Source of the DNA: an uncultured Eubacteriales bacterium
GTDB taxonomy: Bacteria; Bacillota; Clostridia; Oscillospirales; Oscillospiraceae
Direction of reading: 5' to 3'
NCBI GenBank assembly: GCA_900553135.1
Contig: USCO01000054.1
Span: 1 to 12,339, forward strand
DNA: 12,339 bases
How positions within the stretch are numbered: position 1 is the stretch's first letter; each line of letters opens with the position of its first letter. Positions 1-7,332 of this stretch are shown here, one piece after another. The position numbers were made by a program, and so were the translations under genes. Under the pieces are notes generated by a model. It had not been told where the DNA came from and did not search any database. It saw nothing but the letters and a program-made list of their open reading frames with translations.

Positions 1-1200
1 GCCTTCCACAAGCTTACCGGCGGCGTGACGGGCTACACCATCAAGAAGAACCAGCAGACCATCTCCCTGTCCGACATCAAGCCCTACGACGTGGTCACCT
101 ACGACGCCATGGCCAACACCCTCATCGTCTCCGACCTGCGTCTCACCTGCACCTATGAGGATGCCGCTCCCAATTCCAAGGCGCCTCAGACCATCACCGT
201 CCTGGGCCACACCTTCCCCGTTCTGGAGAGCGCCTGGAACGACACCGCCAAGTTCTCCCTGGGCCAGCAGGTCACCCTGCTGCTCACCGCCGACGGCAAG
301 GTGGCCGGTATGGCCCAGGCCAGCGGCCAGACCCAATCCAACGCCTACGGCATGGCAACCAGTGAAACCGAGGTGCTGATGTTCCTGCCCAACGGCGGCA
401 CCCTCAAGCTGACCGGTAAGGCCTCTGGCAGCGGCACGACCCAGATTGCCGGGCAGGTGGTGGCCATCTCCGGCTCCTCCAACCGCCTGTATCTCTCCCG
501 CTTCAATTCCAAGCAGGCGTCCGGCACCTTCGATCCCGCAAAGATGACCGTTGGCACCGCCCCTGTCTCCCCCGGCGTCAAGATTTTTGAGCGCGTGGGC
601 GACAGCGAGCAGGTGGAGATCTCCATCAACAGTCTGAAGGGAATGACCATCCCTGAAAACAAGATCTTTGCCAGCCACACCAACAGCTCCGGTACCGTGG
701 ACATCATCGTTCTTCAGGAAGTCACCGGCGATGCCTACACTTACGGCAAGCTGAAGGAGTCCTGGGAAAATGAAAACGGACCGGATAAGGGGAACCGCAG
801 CGTAACGGTGGAAAACGGAACCGGCGGTCTGTCCTCTTTGCTGACCGGCCTTTCCTTCAAGGACGGAAGCTTTGGCGGCGTGGTAAAGAGCACCATCCGC
901 ACCCCCATTGGAACGGGCTCTTATCAGCCTGACAAGGCCAGTTCCATCATCACCCTCACCGAGATCAAGAACGTGCGGCCCTCCGACTTCTTCCAGACCG
1001 AGACGGGCACCTACATCACCGTTCAGGGCAAGACCTATCAGGTCTCCGACAAGGTGGAGTGCTACAAGAGCGCTTCCAAGACCTGGTTCACCCAGGAGAG
1101 CGGCCAGGCCCGGCTCAACGCCTGCAAGGCCTTTTCCTCCGATCTCACCATCTACGTCGATCCCATCGGCTCCAAGGTCCGTGTGGTGTCGGCCAACTAA
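1..1200 (+). CDS. C-terminal part of a large secreted/surface protein, possibly S-layer type (5' truncated)
   Basis: The reading frame is open from the first base, so the true start lies outside the window; 399 residues and the TAA stop are visible. An in-frame GTG at base 25 has no convincing ribosome site and is not taken as the start. The sequence is rich in Thr, Ser, Gly and beta-branched residues, has no membrane helix and only two cysteines, and looks like a string of beta-rich extracellular modules. The phrase PYDVVTYDAMANTLIVSD near the visible N-terminus resembles the C-terminal regions of SLH-domain surface proteins I associate with Oscillospiraceae, but no SLH repeat lies in the visible part. 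The catalytic or binding role is unknown. The gene ends 13 nt before a strong hairpin terminator, so it is probably the last gene of its transcript. The coding frame is secure; the surface role is inference. Confidence 0.7.
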   Translation, partial: AFHKLTGGVTGYTIKKNQQTISLSDIKPYDVVTYDAMANTLIVSDLRLTCTYEDAAPNSKAPQTITVLGHTFPVLESAWNDTAKFSLGQQVTLLLTADGKVAGMAQASGQTQSNAYGMATSETEVLMFLPNGGTLKLTGKASGSGTTQIAGQVVAISGSSNRLYLSRFNSKQASGTFDPAKMTVGTAPVSPGVKIFERVGDSEQVEISINSLKGMTIPENKIFASHTNSSGTVDIIVLQEVTGDAYTYGKLKESWENENGPDKGNRSVTVENGTGGLSSLLTGLSFKDGSFGGVVKSTIRTPIGTGSYQPDKASSIITLTEIKNVRPSDFFQTETGTYITVQGKTYQVSDKVECYKSASKTWFTQESGQARLNACKAFSSDLTIYVDPIGSKVRVVSAN

Positions 1201-1213
1201 CCTGTTCCCTCTC

Positions 1214-1256
1214 GCAAGTGGGGCGCGGCGTAAGCCGCGTCCCACTTGCCTTTTTT
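1214..1256 (+). terminator. Strong intrinsic terminator of the surface-protein gene
   Basis: The arms 1214-1229 (gcaagtggggcgcggc) and 1234-1249 (gccgcgtcccacttgc) pair over 16 bp with a single G-U wobble. They close a GTAA (GNRA-type) tetraloop and are followed by a run of six T at 1251-1256. This is a textbook rho-independent terminator 13 nt after the stop codon. Confidence 0.93.
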
Positions 1257-1274
1257 CTCCGCTCTTGTCATAAT
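1246..1274 (+). promoter_or_regulatory. Predicted sigma-A promoter for rlmA
   Basis: A -35-like TTGCCT (1246-1251) and a -10 CATAAT (1269-1274) are separated by exactly 17 nt, with an extended -10 TG at 1266-1267. The -35 lies inside the right arm and T-run of the preceding terminator. Transcription would start near 1281, directly at the ribosome site, giving a leader of only about 13 nt. This is a sequence match only. Confidence 0.4.
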
Positions 1275-1293
1275 AGACGACGAGGTGAATCTG

Positions 1294-2121
1294 ATGAGCT
1301 TATTCTGCTGTCCCATCTGCGCTGCCCCTCTCACCCGGGAGGAGCGCGCTTATACCTGTCCCGGCGGCCACAGCTTCGATCTGGCCGCTGCGGGCTATAC
1401 CCATCTGCTGCCTGCCAACCGCAAGCACTCCAAAAACCCCGGCGATGACAAGTCCATGGTGGCCGCCCGCTCCGCCTTTCTGGACAAGGGGTACTACGCC
1501 CCCCTGCTGGACTGTCTCAGCGGCCTCATTGCCGCTGACACCGCCGCCCTCCCCGCTCCTGTCCTGATGGACAGCGGCTGCGGCGAGGGGTACTACACCG
1601 CCGGGATCTTTCACGCCCTGGAGCAGGCGGGAAAAACCCCCCGGGCCGCCGGGGTGGACATCTCCAAGTTTGCCCTGAAGAAGGCGGCCAAGCGTCTGCC
1701 CCAGGGGGAGTTCGCCGTGGCCTCGGTGTACCGCCTGCCCATTCCCGACCACACCGCCCACGTGCTCACCAACGTATTCTCTCCCCTGTGTCCCGAAGAG
1801 TTTTTCCGGGTGCTGAAAAAAGACGGACTCTTTTACTACGTCGTTCCTTCGGCTCTCCATCTGTGGGAGATGAAGCAGGTCCTTTACGACGTTCCCTACG
1901 AAAACGCCGTGAAGCGGGAGGACTACCCCGGCTTTCGCTGGCTGCGGGCCGTTCCCCTGCGGTATACGGTCCACCTGGACTGCTCCCAGGACATTATGGC
2001 TCTGTTCGGCATGACCCCCTACGCCTGGAAGACCCCCAAGGCGGGGGTGGCGCGGCTGGCCGAGCTGGAGCAGCTGGACACCCAGATCGGCTTTGACGTA
2101 CACGTGTACCAAAAACTTTAA
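1294..2121 (+). CDS. rlmA: 23S rRNA (guanine-N1)-methyltransferase, RlmA family
   Basis: This 275-residue protein is close to E. coli RlmA (about 269 residues) in length and architecture. The N-terminus carries a zinc site formed by Cys6, Cys9, Cys22 and His26 (CPIC and CPGGH), followed by the family stretch around residues 35-64 (GYTHLLPANRKHSKNPGDD, then a conserved region ending FLDKGYY). The SAM-binding motif I is DSGCGEGYY at 93-101. RlmA enzymes methylate N1 of a guanine in 23S rRNA helix 35: G745 in Gram-negatives, and G748 in Gram-positive RlmA(II), where the modification affects tylosin-class macrolide binding. Which position is used here cannot be read from sequence. The ATG at 1294 is chosen over the one at 1246 because GAGGTG (1282-1287) lies 6 nt upstream and the extra 16 residues would precede the zinc motif. 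No terminator separates it from the ABC operon, so some read-through is possible. Confidence 0.9.
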   Translation: MSLFCCPICAAPLTREERAYTCPGGHSFDLAAAGYTHLLPANRKHSKNPGDDKSMVAARSAFLDKGYYAPLLDCLSGLIAADTAALPAPVLMDSGCGEGYYTAGIFHALEQAGKTPRAAGVDISKFALKKAAKRLPQGEFAVASVYRLPIPDHTAHVLTNVFSPLCPEEFFRVLKKDGLFYYVVPSALHLWEMKQVLYDVPYENAVKREDYPGFRWLRAVPLRYTVHLDCSQDIMALFGMTPYAWKTPKAGVARLAELEQLDTQIGFDVHVYQKL

Positions 2122-2140
2122 AGATTCTTTATGGTTTCTT

Positions 2141-2170
2141 TTGGGGGATTCAACCTTTGGGCGGTATACT
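2141..2170 (+). promoter_or_regulatory. Predicted promoter of the ABC transporter-kinase operon
   Basis: The -10 TATACT (2165-2170, five of six consensus bases) lies 18 nt after a weak -35 TTGGGG (2141-2146). A weak -35 under a good -10 fits a regulated promoter. The predicted leader to the ATG at 2249 is about 70 nt, with no obvious terminator or small ORF. Confidence 0.45.
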
Positions 2171-2174
2171 GCCC
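2159..2174. promoter_or_regulatory. Operator-like palindrome over the -10 box
   Basis: GGGCGGTATACTGCCC is a 16-bp inverted repeat with a perfect GTATAC core and GGGC/GCCC arms; only the symmetric pair at 2163/2170 breaks the symmetry. It covers the predicted -10 hexamer, where a bound repressor would block RNA polymerase. The regulator is unknown; GntR/YtrA-type repressors are one family that controls ABC-2 transporters in Firmicutes. Confidence 0.4.
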
Positions 2175-2248
2175 CTGTCAACGGGAGGTAGGCCCCGCTC
2201 TCCTTCCGCATCCAACACGAAATCCACCCGAAAGAAAGGGGAACGCAT

Positions 2249-3172
2249 ATGTCAGAAGTGATCTTACAAACCCAGGAGCTGACCCGGCGCTACGGCCGCA
2301 CCGTAGCCCTGGACCGGGCCACCCTCTCTGTGGAGAAGGGCCAGATCTTCGGCCTGGTGGGCCGCAACGGCGCAGGCAAAACCACCCTCATCCGCCTGAT
2401 CTCCGGTCAGAGCATGCCCTCCTCCGGCCAGATCAGTCTGTTTGGCGAGACCACGGACGCCGGTCTGAACCGGGCCCGCAGCCGCACCGGGGCCATGGTG
2501 GAGATCCCCTCCTTCTACCCCTACCTCACCGCCCGGCAGAATCTGGAGTACTACCGCATCCAGCGGGGCATCCCGGGCAAGAACTGCGTGGAGGAGGCCC
2601 TGGAGCTGGTAAATCTGGCCGACACGGGAAAGAAGAAATTCAAGACCTTCTCCCTGGGTATGAAGCAGCGCCTGGGGTTGGCTCTGGCTCTCATGAACCA
2701 GCCGGAGTTTCTGCTGCTGGACGAGCCCATCAACGGCCTGGACCCCGAGGGCATCGTGGAGTTCCGGGAGCTGCTCCTGCGCCTGAACCGGGAGCGGCAG
2801 ACCACCATTCTCATCTCCAGCCACATTCTCTCGGAGCTGTCCGCCCTGGCCACCCACTACGCCTTTATTGAAAAGGGCCATGTGCTGGAGTCCATCTCCG
2901 AGGCCGATCTCCGGGAAAAGTGCCGGGAGTGCCTGGAGCTCACCGTGGACGACGCTCCCCGGGCCGCCCGGGTACTGGAGGAACAGCTGGGTACCCGGGA
3001 CTACGAGGTCCTGCCCGGCAACCATCTGCGCCTGTACGCCTTCCTGGACGATCCCCAGACCGTCAACCGCACCCTTCTGGAGCAGGGCGTGGGGCTCATC
3101 TCCGCCCAGCAAAAGGACAGCAACCTGGAGGACTACTTCCTCAATCTGATTGGAGGTCGTCACCATGGTTAA
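2249..3172 (+). CDS. ABC transporter ATP-binding protein, BcrA/LanF-like
   Basis: This 307-residue cytoplasmic ATPase energises the two ABC-2 permeases encoded downstream. Visible motifs are Walker A GRNGAGKTT (38-46), a degenerate signature FSLGMKQRL (134-142) in place of LSGGQ, Walker B LLLLDEP (ending near 160), the D-loop NGLDPEG (162-168) and the switch His192. A GAMVEIPSFYPYL stretch (81-93) puts Glu85 where classical transporters have the Q-loop Gln. The SLGMKQR signature and this Glu are typical of the BcrA/LanF/NatA-like group, which handles bacitracin, lantibiotics and similar peptides or ions. After the roughly 220-residue nucleotide domain there is a C-terminal domain of about 85 residues, as in BcrA. 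The start is supported by AAGGGG (2236-2241) 7 nt upstream. The substrate cannot be named from sequence. Confidence 0.93.
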   Translation: MSEVILQTQELTRRYGRTVALDRATLSVEKGQIFGLVGRNGAGKTTLIRLISGQSMPSSGQISLFGETTDAGLNRARSRTGAMVEIPSFYPYLTARQNLEYYRIQRGIPGKNCVEEALELVNLADTGKKKFKTFSLGMKQRLGLALALMNQPEFLLLDEPINGLDPEGIVEFRELLLRLNRERQTTILISSHILSELSALATHYAFIEKGHVLESISEADLREKCRECLELTVDDAPRAARVLEEQLGTRDYEVLPGNHLRLYAFLDDPQTVNRTLLEQGVGLISAQQKDSNLEDYFLNLIGGRHHG

Positions 3173-3974
3173 TTCCATTCGCGCGGAACTCTACAAGCTG
3201 ACCCACCGGGCCTACTTCTACGGATTCAACCTGTGCTGCGCCGCCTTCGCCCTGCTGGTGGTGGGCTGTCTGTGCTACATCAAGTTTGCCGCCGCTCCCA
3301 GCGCGGAGCTGGTCAACTTCCCCTTTGCCCTCACCCCCCTGTACCTGGGCATGCCCATCGGCCTGTGTCTGGTGATGCTGGGCGGCGATGCGGTCTTTTC
3401 CGAGCAGTATAAATACAACACCCTGAAAAATGAGGTGTCCTACGGTCTGTCCCGCACCCGAATCTACCTGTCCCGGCTGGTGGTCTCCCTGCTGCTCATG
3501 GCAGTGGTCTTTGTGGTGACCATGGGGGTCTATCTGCTGGCCTCCCTGGTCCTGCTGGGCATCCCCTCCGACGCGGTGGCCCTGGACTCCTTCGGCATGA
3601 ACGCCGCCCAGTCGGTGCAGATGGTCATGGGAATGCTGGGCTTCTACGTGCTGGCCTCTCTTCCCCTGTGGCTGGGGGCTCTGGCCATCGCCATGGCCTG
3701 CCTGTTCCTCATCCGGGGTTCCAACCTGGCGGGTATGGGCTTTTTGGTGCTGATGGTGGGCGTGCCCGCCCTGCTGGACAAGCTGGGCTACTATGTCCAC
3801 CCCATTTTCCGCCAGCTGTATCACCTGACGCTGAACTACTCCATGGACCTGGTGACTTCCAGCTCCACGGTGGGCTGGTCTTTGATCGGCCAGTGCTGGA
3901 TCATTGGGCTGGCCTGGGCGGTCATCGCCACGACGGCGGGCCTGTTCTTCTTCTCCCGCCGGGAGATCAATTGA
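3165..3974 (+). CDS. ABC-2 type permease, first subunit
   Basis: This 269-residue integral membrane protein is the first of two permeases paired with the upstream ATPase. Hydrophobic segments lie at about residues 19-39, 55-78, 105-132, 150-175, 180-198 and 233-258, the usual six helices of BcrB/LanE-type subunits. Between the second and third helices is a family-typical cytoplasmic segment, YKYNTLKNEVSYGLSR (82-97), thought to contact the ATPase. The protein ends in the basic tail SRREIN. The ATG at 3165 is preferred to an in-frame TTG at 3150 because GGAGGT (3152-3157) is then 7 nt upstream; with this start the gene overlaps the ATPase gene by 8 nt, implying translational coupling. It has only low similarity to the second permease, so the transporter is probably a heterodimeric membrane domain with an ATPase dimer. 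Confidence 0.88.
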   Translation: MVNSIRAELYKLTHRAYFYGFNLCCAAFALLVVGCLCYIKFAAAPSAELVNFPFALTPLYLGMPIGLCLVMLGGDAVFSEQYKYNTLKNEVSYGLSRTRIYLSRLVVSLLLMAVVFVVTMGVYLLASLVLLGIPSDAVALDSFGMNAAQSVQMVMGMLGFYVLASLPLWLGALAIAMACLFLIRGSNLAGMGFLVLMVGVPALLDKLGYYVHPIFRQLYHLTLNYSMDLVTSSSTVGWSLIGQCWIIGLAWAVIATTAGLFFFSRREIN

Positions 3975-3991
3975 GAAGGGGCGTGTTTCCC

Positions 3992-4069
3992 GTGAAAAAA
4001 GGATACATTCTTGCCCTGTTCTCCCTGGCCGCGGTATTCTGTTTGACCGCGTTAAGGAGGCGGCGCTGA
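3992..4069 (+). CDS. Possible 25-residue membrane micropeptide between the two permease genes
   Basis: A GTG start at 3992 opens a frame encoding MKKGYILALFSLAAVFCLTA followed by LRRRR and a TGA at 4067-4069. AAGGGG (3976-3981) lies 10 nt upstream of the GTG. The product would be a single hydrophobic helix with two lysines at the front and four arginines at the end. The next gene starts one nucleotide after this stop, and its own ribosome site AAGGAGG (4054-4060) lies inside this frame. The 96-nt spacing between permease genes is otherwise unexplained in a tightly packed operon. It could be a real small membrane protein (transporter subunit or kinase ligand), a translational-coupling leader, or the remnant of a longer gene. 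No homology is claimed. Confidence 0.35.
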   Translation: MKKGYILALFSLAAVFCLTALRRRR

Positions 4070-4070
4070 G

Positions 4071-4868
4071 ATGGAAAACCTCGTCCGCGCCGAGCTCTAC
4101 CGGGTACGCTGCCGCCCCTGGCCGGTGGTCCTCATGGCCGCCACCCTCCTCTTCGGGGTGGTGTCCATGCTCTTTGCCGAGGCGATCCGTCCCCCGGAGT
4201 GGGGCAACTGCGCCTCCATGTTTGAGGCCCTGAGCACCCTGCCCATCTTCGGCATGTTTTACGGCGTCTGGTGCGCTGAGATCACCAGCTCCCGGGTGAA
4301 CAAGCTGGACATTTTGAAAAATGAGGCCGTCTTTGGCATCCCCCGGTGGCAGATGATCCTCTCCCGGCTCATGGCCGCCACCCTCATCGGCTGCGCCATG
4401 GTCCTGCTGCTGGTGGTCTCCTCGGTGCTGCTGGCCCTCCTCATCCTCCCCGGGAAGGAGGCCCTGCCCGTTCTCACCCTCCAGCTGGTGGCCGGCTTTC
4501 TGGCCGCCCTGCCTCTGTGGGTGGCCTCCGCCTCCCTGTATCTGTGTCTGAAGGTGGCTCTGGGCTCCGATCTCATGGCCATTTTTCTTCTGTTTCTCTA
4601 CCACTTCATCCTCTGGCCCATCCTGGGAGCCTGGTCCCTCATAGATTCCAACGACTGGGTCATGGAGCTTCTGTGCCGCCTGCACCTGATGACTCCCTTC
4701 TGGGGCAAGGGTCTGGACATCACCGAGACCAATTTCGGCATCTCGGTGGCCGTGTCCAACCACTTTTCCATGCCCTCTCCCCTCTACTGCTGGGCTTTGG
4801 GCCTGGGCTGGATTGCTGCCACCGTAGCCGTTTCGGTGTGGTTCCTGCGGCGGCGGGAGCTGCGGTAA
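4071..4868 (+). CDS. ABC-2 type permease, second subunit
   Basis: This 265-residue membrane protein has the same plan as the first permease: an N-terminal RAELYR element, an early helix at about residues 17-37, a second near 50-68, and then a cytoplasmic segment (NKLDILKNEAVFGIPR) matching the YKYNTLKNEVSYGLSR segment of its partner. Further helices lie near 97-130, 140-163, 168-190 and 235-257, ending in a basic RRRELR tail. AAGGAGG (4054-4060) is 10 nt upstream of the ATG. Two related but non-identical ABC-2 permeases next to one BcrA-like ATPase is the arrangement of lantibiotic immunity (LanFEG) and bacitracin-type exporters. The substrate is unknown; peptide antibiotics are the most likely class by family, but lipid or ion transport cannot be excluded. 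Confidence 0.87.
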   Translation: MENLVRAELYRVRCRPWPVVLMAATLLFGVVSMLFAEAIRPPEWGNCASMFEALSTLPIFGMFYGVWCAEITSSRVNKLDILKNEAVFGIPRWQMILSRLMAATLIGCAMVLLLVVSSVLLALLILPGKEALPVLTLQLVAGFLAALPLWVASASLYLCLKVALGSDLMAIFLLFLYHFILWPILGAWSLIDSNDWVMELLCRLHLMTPFWGKGLDITETNFGISVAVSNHFSMPSPLYCWALGLGWIAATVAVSVWFLRRRELR

Positions 4869-4898
4869 TCTTACATTTTATCCGGGAGGTTTTCTTCC

Positions 4899-5798
4899 AT
4901 GTGGATCGTCCTTCTTCTCTCTCTCATTGCCCTCTCGGCGGTACTGCTGCTCCGGTACCGCCGGGGCCGCGCTCTGCGCCAGGCCGCCCAGCAGCTGGCC
5001 CAGGCCCGGACCCAGCAGGGCAAGCGGCTGCGCCTGTCCTCCCCCGACCAGTCTCTGGAGGAACTGCTGGCCCAGATCAACGGCCTGCTGGAGGACCGGG
5101 AGCGGGAGACCCGCCAGCTGCGGGAGCGGGAGGAGAGCCTGCGGCGGCAGATCGCCAACGTATCCCACGATCTGCGCACTCCCCTCACCTCCATCCTGGG
5201 CTATCTCCAGCTGCTGGAGGACGCAGACCTGTCCCCGGAAAACCGCGCCCACTATCTGGAGGTAGTCACCAGCCGGGCCAAGGTGCTGCAGGACCTCATC
5301 GGCTCCTTTTACGACCTGTCCCGCATCGAGGGAGGCGAGTTCCCTCTGGAGGTCTCTCCCATCGACCTGCGCCGCTGTCTGGAGCCCCTGCTGGCCGGGT
5401 TTTACGAGGACTTTGAGGCAGCGGGCATGGAGGTGTCTGTCTCCCTGGAGGAGGGCCTGCCCCCTGTCCCCGGCGACCCCGCCGGGGTGACCCGGGTGCT
5501 CACCAACCTCATGGGCAACGCCCTCAAGCACGGCAGCGGCCATTTGGATATCCGGCTATACCGGCAAGGAGATTTCCTTGTCACCTCTTTTGCCAACGAC
5601 GCTCCCGGCCTGACCCAGGAGGATATTGCCCGGGTATTTGAGCGCTTCTACACCGCCGATCAGATGCGCTCGGGACAAAACACCGGCCTGGGGCTGGCCA
5701 TTGTCAAAGCCCTGGCCCAGCGCATGGGCCACATCCCCTTCGCCCAGCTGGAGAACGGAATCTTCACGGTGGGCGTGCGGTGGAATCTCTTAAAATAA
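4899..5798 (+). CDS. Sensor histidine kinase with one membrane helix and no partner response regulator nearby
   Basis: This 299-residue kinase has an N-terminal membrane helix (residues 2-18) followed at once by basic RYRRGR, so almost the whole protein is cytoplasmic and there is no extracellular sensor loop. Residues 25-84 are Gln/Glu/Arg-rich and likely coiled coil. The H-box is NVSHDLRTPLTSI with the phospho-acceptor His90. The ATPase domain shows the N-box NLMGNALKHG (203-212, Asn207), the F-box FERFY (247-251) and the G2 box GLGLAI (263-268). The G1 box reads NDAPGL (233-238), so the usual first Asp of DxGxG is Asn233; related Firmicute kinases also vary here. The start is supported by GGGAGG (4884-4889), 9 nt upstream. 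It is last in the transporter operon, which suggests it controls or senses that transporter. The usual adjacent response regulator gene is absent on both sides. Confidence 0.92.
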   Translation: MWIVLLLSLIALSAVLLLRYRRGRALRQAAQQLAQARTQQGKRLRLSSPDQSLEELLAQINGLLEDRERETRQLREREESLRRQIANVSHDLRTPLTSILGYLQLLEDADLSPENRAHYLEVVTSRAKVLQDLIGSFYDLSRIEGGEFPLEVSPIDLRRCLEPLLAGFYEDFEAAGMEVSVSLEEGLPPVPGDPAGVTRVLTNLMGNALKHGSGHLDIRLYRQGDFLVTSFANDAPGLTQEDIARVFERFYTADQMRSGQNTGLGLAIVKALAQRMGHIPFAQLENGIFTVGVRWNLLK

Positions 5799-5832
5799 AA
5801 AATCCGCAGGACGATGGTCCTGCGGATTTTTT
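5797..5832. terminator. Bidirectional terminator between the kinase gene and gltX
   Basis: aaaaaatccgcaggac (5797-5812) and gtcctgcggatttttt (5817-5832) pair perfectly over 16 bp around a GATG loop. The outer A/T runs give a T-tail in either direction, so the hairpin can end both the plus-strand kinase operon and the convergent gltX transcript. Its left arm overlaps the kinase stop codon. Confidence 0.92.
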
Positions 5833-5847
5833 CATGCAATTGAGAAA

Positions 5848-7332
5848 TTACAGCTTCTCCAGGCCCTTTCTCAGGCGGGCAGCCGTCTCCTTCTGGCCCA
5901 GGATATAGCAGATCTCCACGGCGCCGCCGGGGGTCACGGACTTGCCGGCCACGGCGATGCGCACGGGCCACATCAGGGTGGCGTTCTTCACGCCCAGGCC
6001 CTCGGCCAGGCCCACCAGGCTGTCGTGGATCATATCCTGGCTCCAGTAGGGCAGGTTCTCCAGCATCCCCACAGCGGCGGAGAGCATCTCCTTGGCCACC
6101 TCAGGGTTGCACTTGGACTTCTTGTTGGTGAACAGGTCCACGCTGTACTCAGGCAGAGTATCGAAGAAGTCCACCTTCTCGGGGATGTCGGTGAGCTTCT
6201 CGCACCGGGCCTGGAGCAGGCCGGCGATATCGGCCACAGACAGCTTCTCGTTCTTCACGGTCTGGCGGATATAGGGCTCCGCCGCCTTGGCAAACTCCGC
6301 GGGAGACATGGCCCGCAGGTACAGGGCGTTAAAGTGGGTCAGCTTCTCAATGTCGAAGATGGCGGGAGACTTGGACATACCCTCCAGGTCGAAGGCCTTG
6401 GCCAGCTCCTCCAGGGAGAAGACCTCCTGCTCGGCCAGCTCGCCCCGGGGGGACCAGCCCAGCAGAGCCACGTAGTTCAAAATGGCGTTGGTGAGGAAGC
6501 CCTGGTTGCGCAGATCCTCGTAAGAGGGGTCGCCGTGACGCTTGGACATCTTGTGCTGGGCGTCCCGCATAACGGGAGAGCAGTGCACGTAGGTGGGGAT
6601 CTCCCAGCCGAAGGCCTCGTACAGCAGGTTATACTTGGGAGCGGAGGACAGATACTCGCTGCCCCGGACCACGTGGGTGATGCCCATGAGGTGGTCGTCG
6701 ATGACGTTGGCGAAGTTATAGGTGGGCAGGCCATCCCGCTTGATGAGCACCTGGTCGTCCAGGGTCTTGTTCTCCACGGTGATGTCGCCGAAAATGGCGT
6801 CGTGGAAGGTAGTGGTGCCCTCGCTGGGGATCTTCTGGCGGATGACATAGGGCTCGCCGGCGTCTACCCGGGCCTGGGCCTCCTCCAGAGACAGGTCGCG
6901 GCAGGGATCGGCGGCGCGGTTAAAGTCGCCGGAATCCTCCTCGGACTCGGTCTTTTCGCAGAAGCAGTAGTAGGCGTGGCCCTTTTCCACCAGCAGCTGG
7001 GCGTACTTGCCATAGGTGTCCCGGCGCTCGGTCTGGATATAGGGGGCCACGGGACCGCCCACATCGGGACCCTCGTCGTGGTCCAGGCCGCACTCGGCCA
7101 GGGTCTTATAGATCAGCTCGGTGGCGCCCTCTACCTGGCGGGTCTGATCGGTGTCCTCAATCCGCAGGATAAAGGTGCCCCCGGCGTTGCGGGCGATGAG
7201 CCAAGTATACAGGGCGGTACGCAGATTACCGATGTGCATATAGCCCGTGGGAGAGGGGGCGAACCGGGTACGGACCTTCCCCTTGGGGATCTTGGCCTCC
7301 ATCTCCTCGAAATACTTCATATCCACTGCCAT
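5848..7332 (-). CDS. gltX: Glutamyl-tRNA synthetase
   Basis: This class I aminoacyl-tRNA synthetase charges tRNA-Glu in the cytoplasm; 494 residues is the normal bacterial length. The Rossmann-fold signature FAPSPTGYMHIGNLRTALYT holds the HIGH-type motif HIGN at 33-36, and the KMSKR loop is at 261-265 within HKMSKRHGDPS. Other family blocks are ILRIEDTDQTR (55-65), YNFANVIDDHLMGITHVVRG (205-224) and YYCFCE, whose Cys123 and Cys125 together with Cys144 resemble the zinc-binding region of some bacterial GluRS. The start at 7332 is chosen because GGAGGG lies 8 nt upstream (bases 7346-7341); the longer frame to 7416 adds 28 residues that begin upstream of the predicted promoter. Whether it also charges tRNA-Gln for the GatCAB route, common in Firmicutes, cannot be read directly. 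Confidence 0.97.
   Translation of the reverse strand: MAVDMKYFEEMEAKIPKGKVRTRFAPSPTGYMHIGNLRTALYTWLIARNAGGTFILRIEDTDQTRQVEGATELIYKTLAECGLDHDEGPDVGGPVAPYIQTERRDTYGKYAQLLVEKGHAYYCFCEKTESEEDSGDFNRAADPCRDLSLEEAQARVDAGEPYVIRQKIPSEGTTTFHDAIFGDITVENKTLDDQVLIKRDGLPTYNFANVIDDHLMGITHVVRGSEYLSSAPKYNLLYEAFGWEIPTYVHCSPVMRDAQHKMSKRHGDPSYEDLRNQGFLTNAILNYVALLGWSPRGELAEQEVFSLEELAKAFDLEGMSKSPAIFDIEKLTHFNALYLRAMSPAEFAKAAEPYIRQTVKNEKLSVADIAGLLQARCEKLTDIPEKVDFFDTLPEYSVDLFTNKKSKCNPEVAKEMLSAAVGMLENLPYWSQDMIHDSLVGLAEGLGVKNATLMWPVRIAVAGKSVTPGGAVEICYILGQKETAARLRKGLEKL

Noticed and set aside
2122..2248. Riboswitch or attenuator in the leader of the ABC operon
   Set aside because: The leader is only about 70 nt after the predicted start, with no terminator hairpin with a T-run and no leader peptide.
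3141..4763. 540-residue minus-strand open frame opposite the permease genes
   Set aside because: Rich in His, Gln and Gly with no domain pattern, it lies antisense to two clear membrane proteins; it reflects GC-ending codons that leave few stops in that frame.
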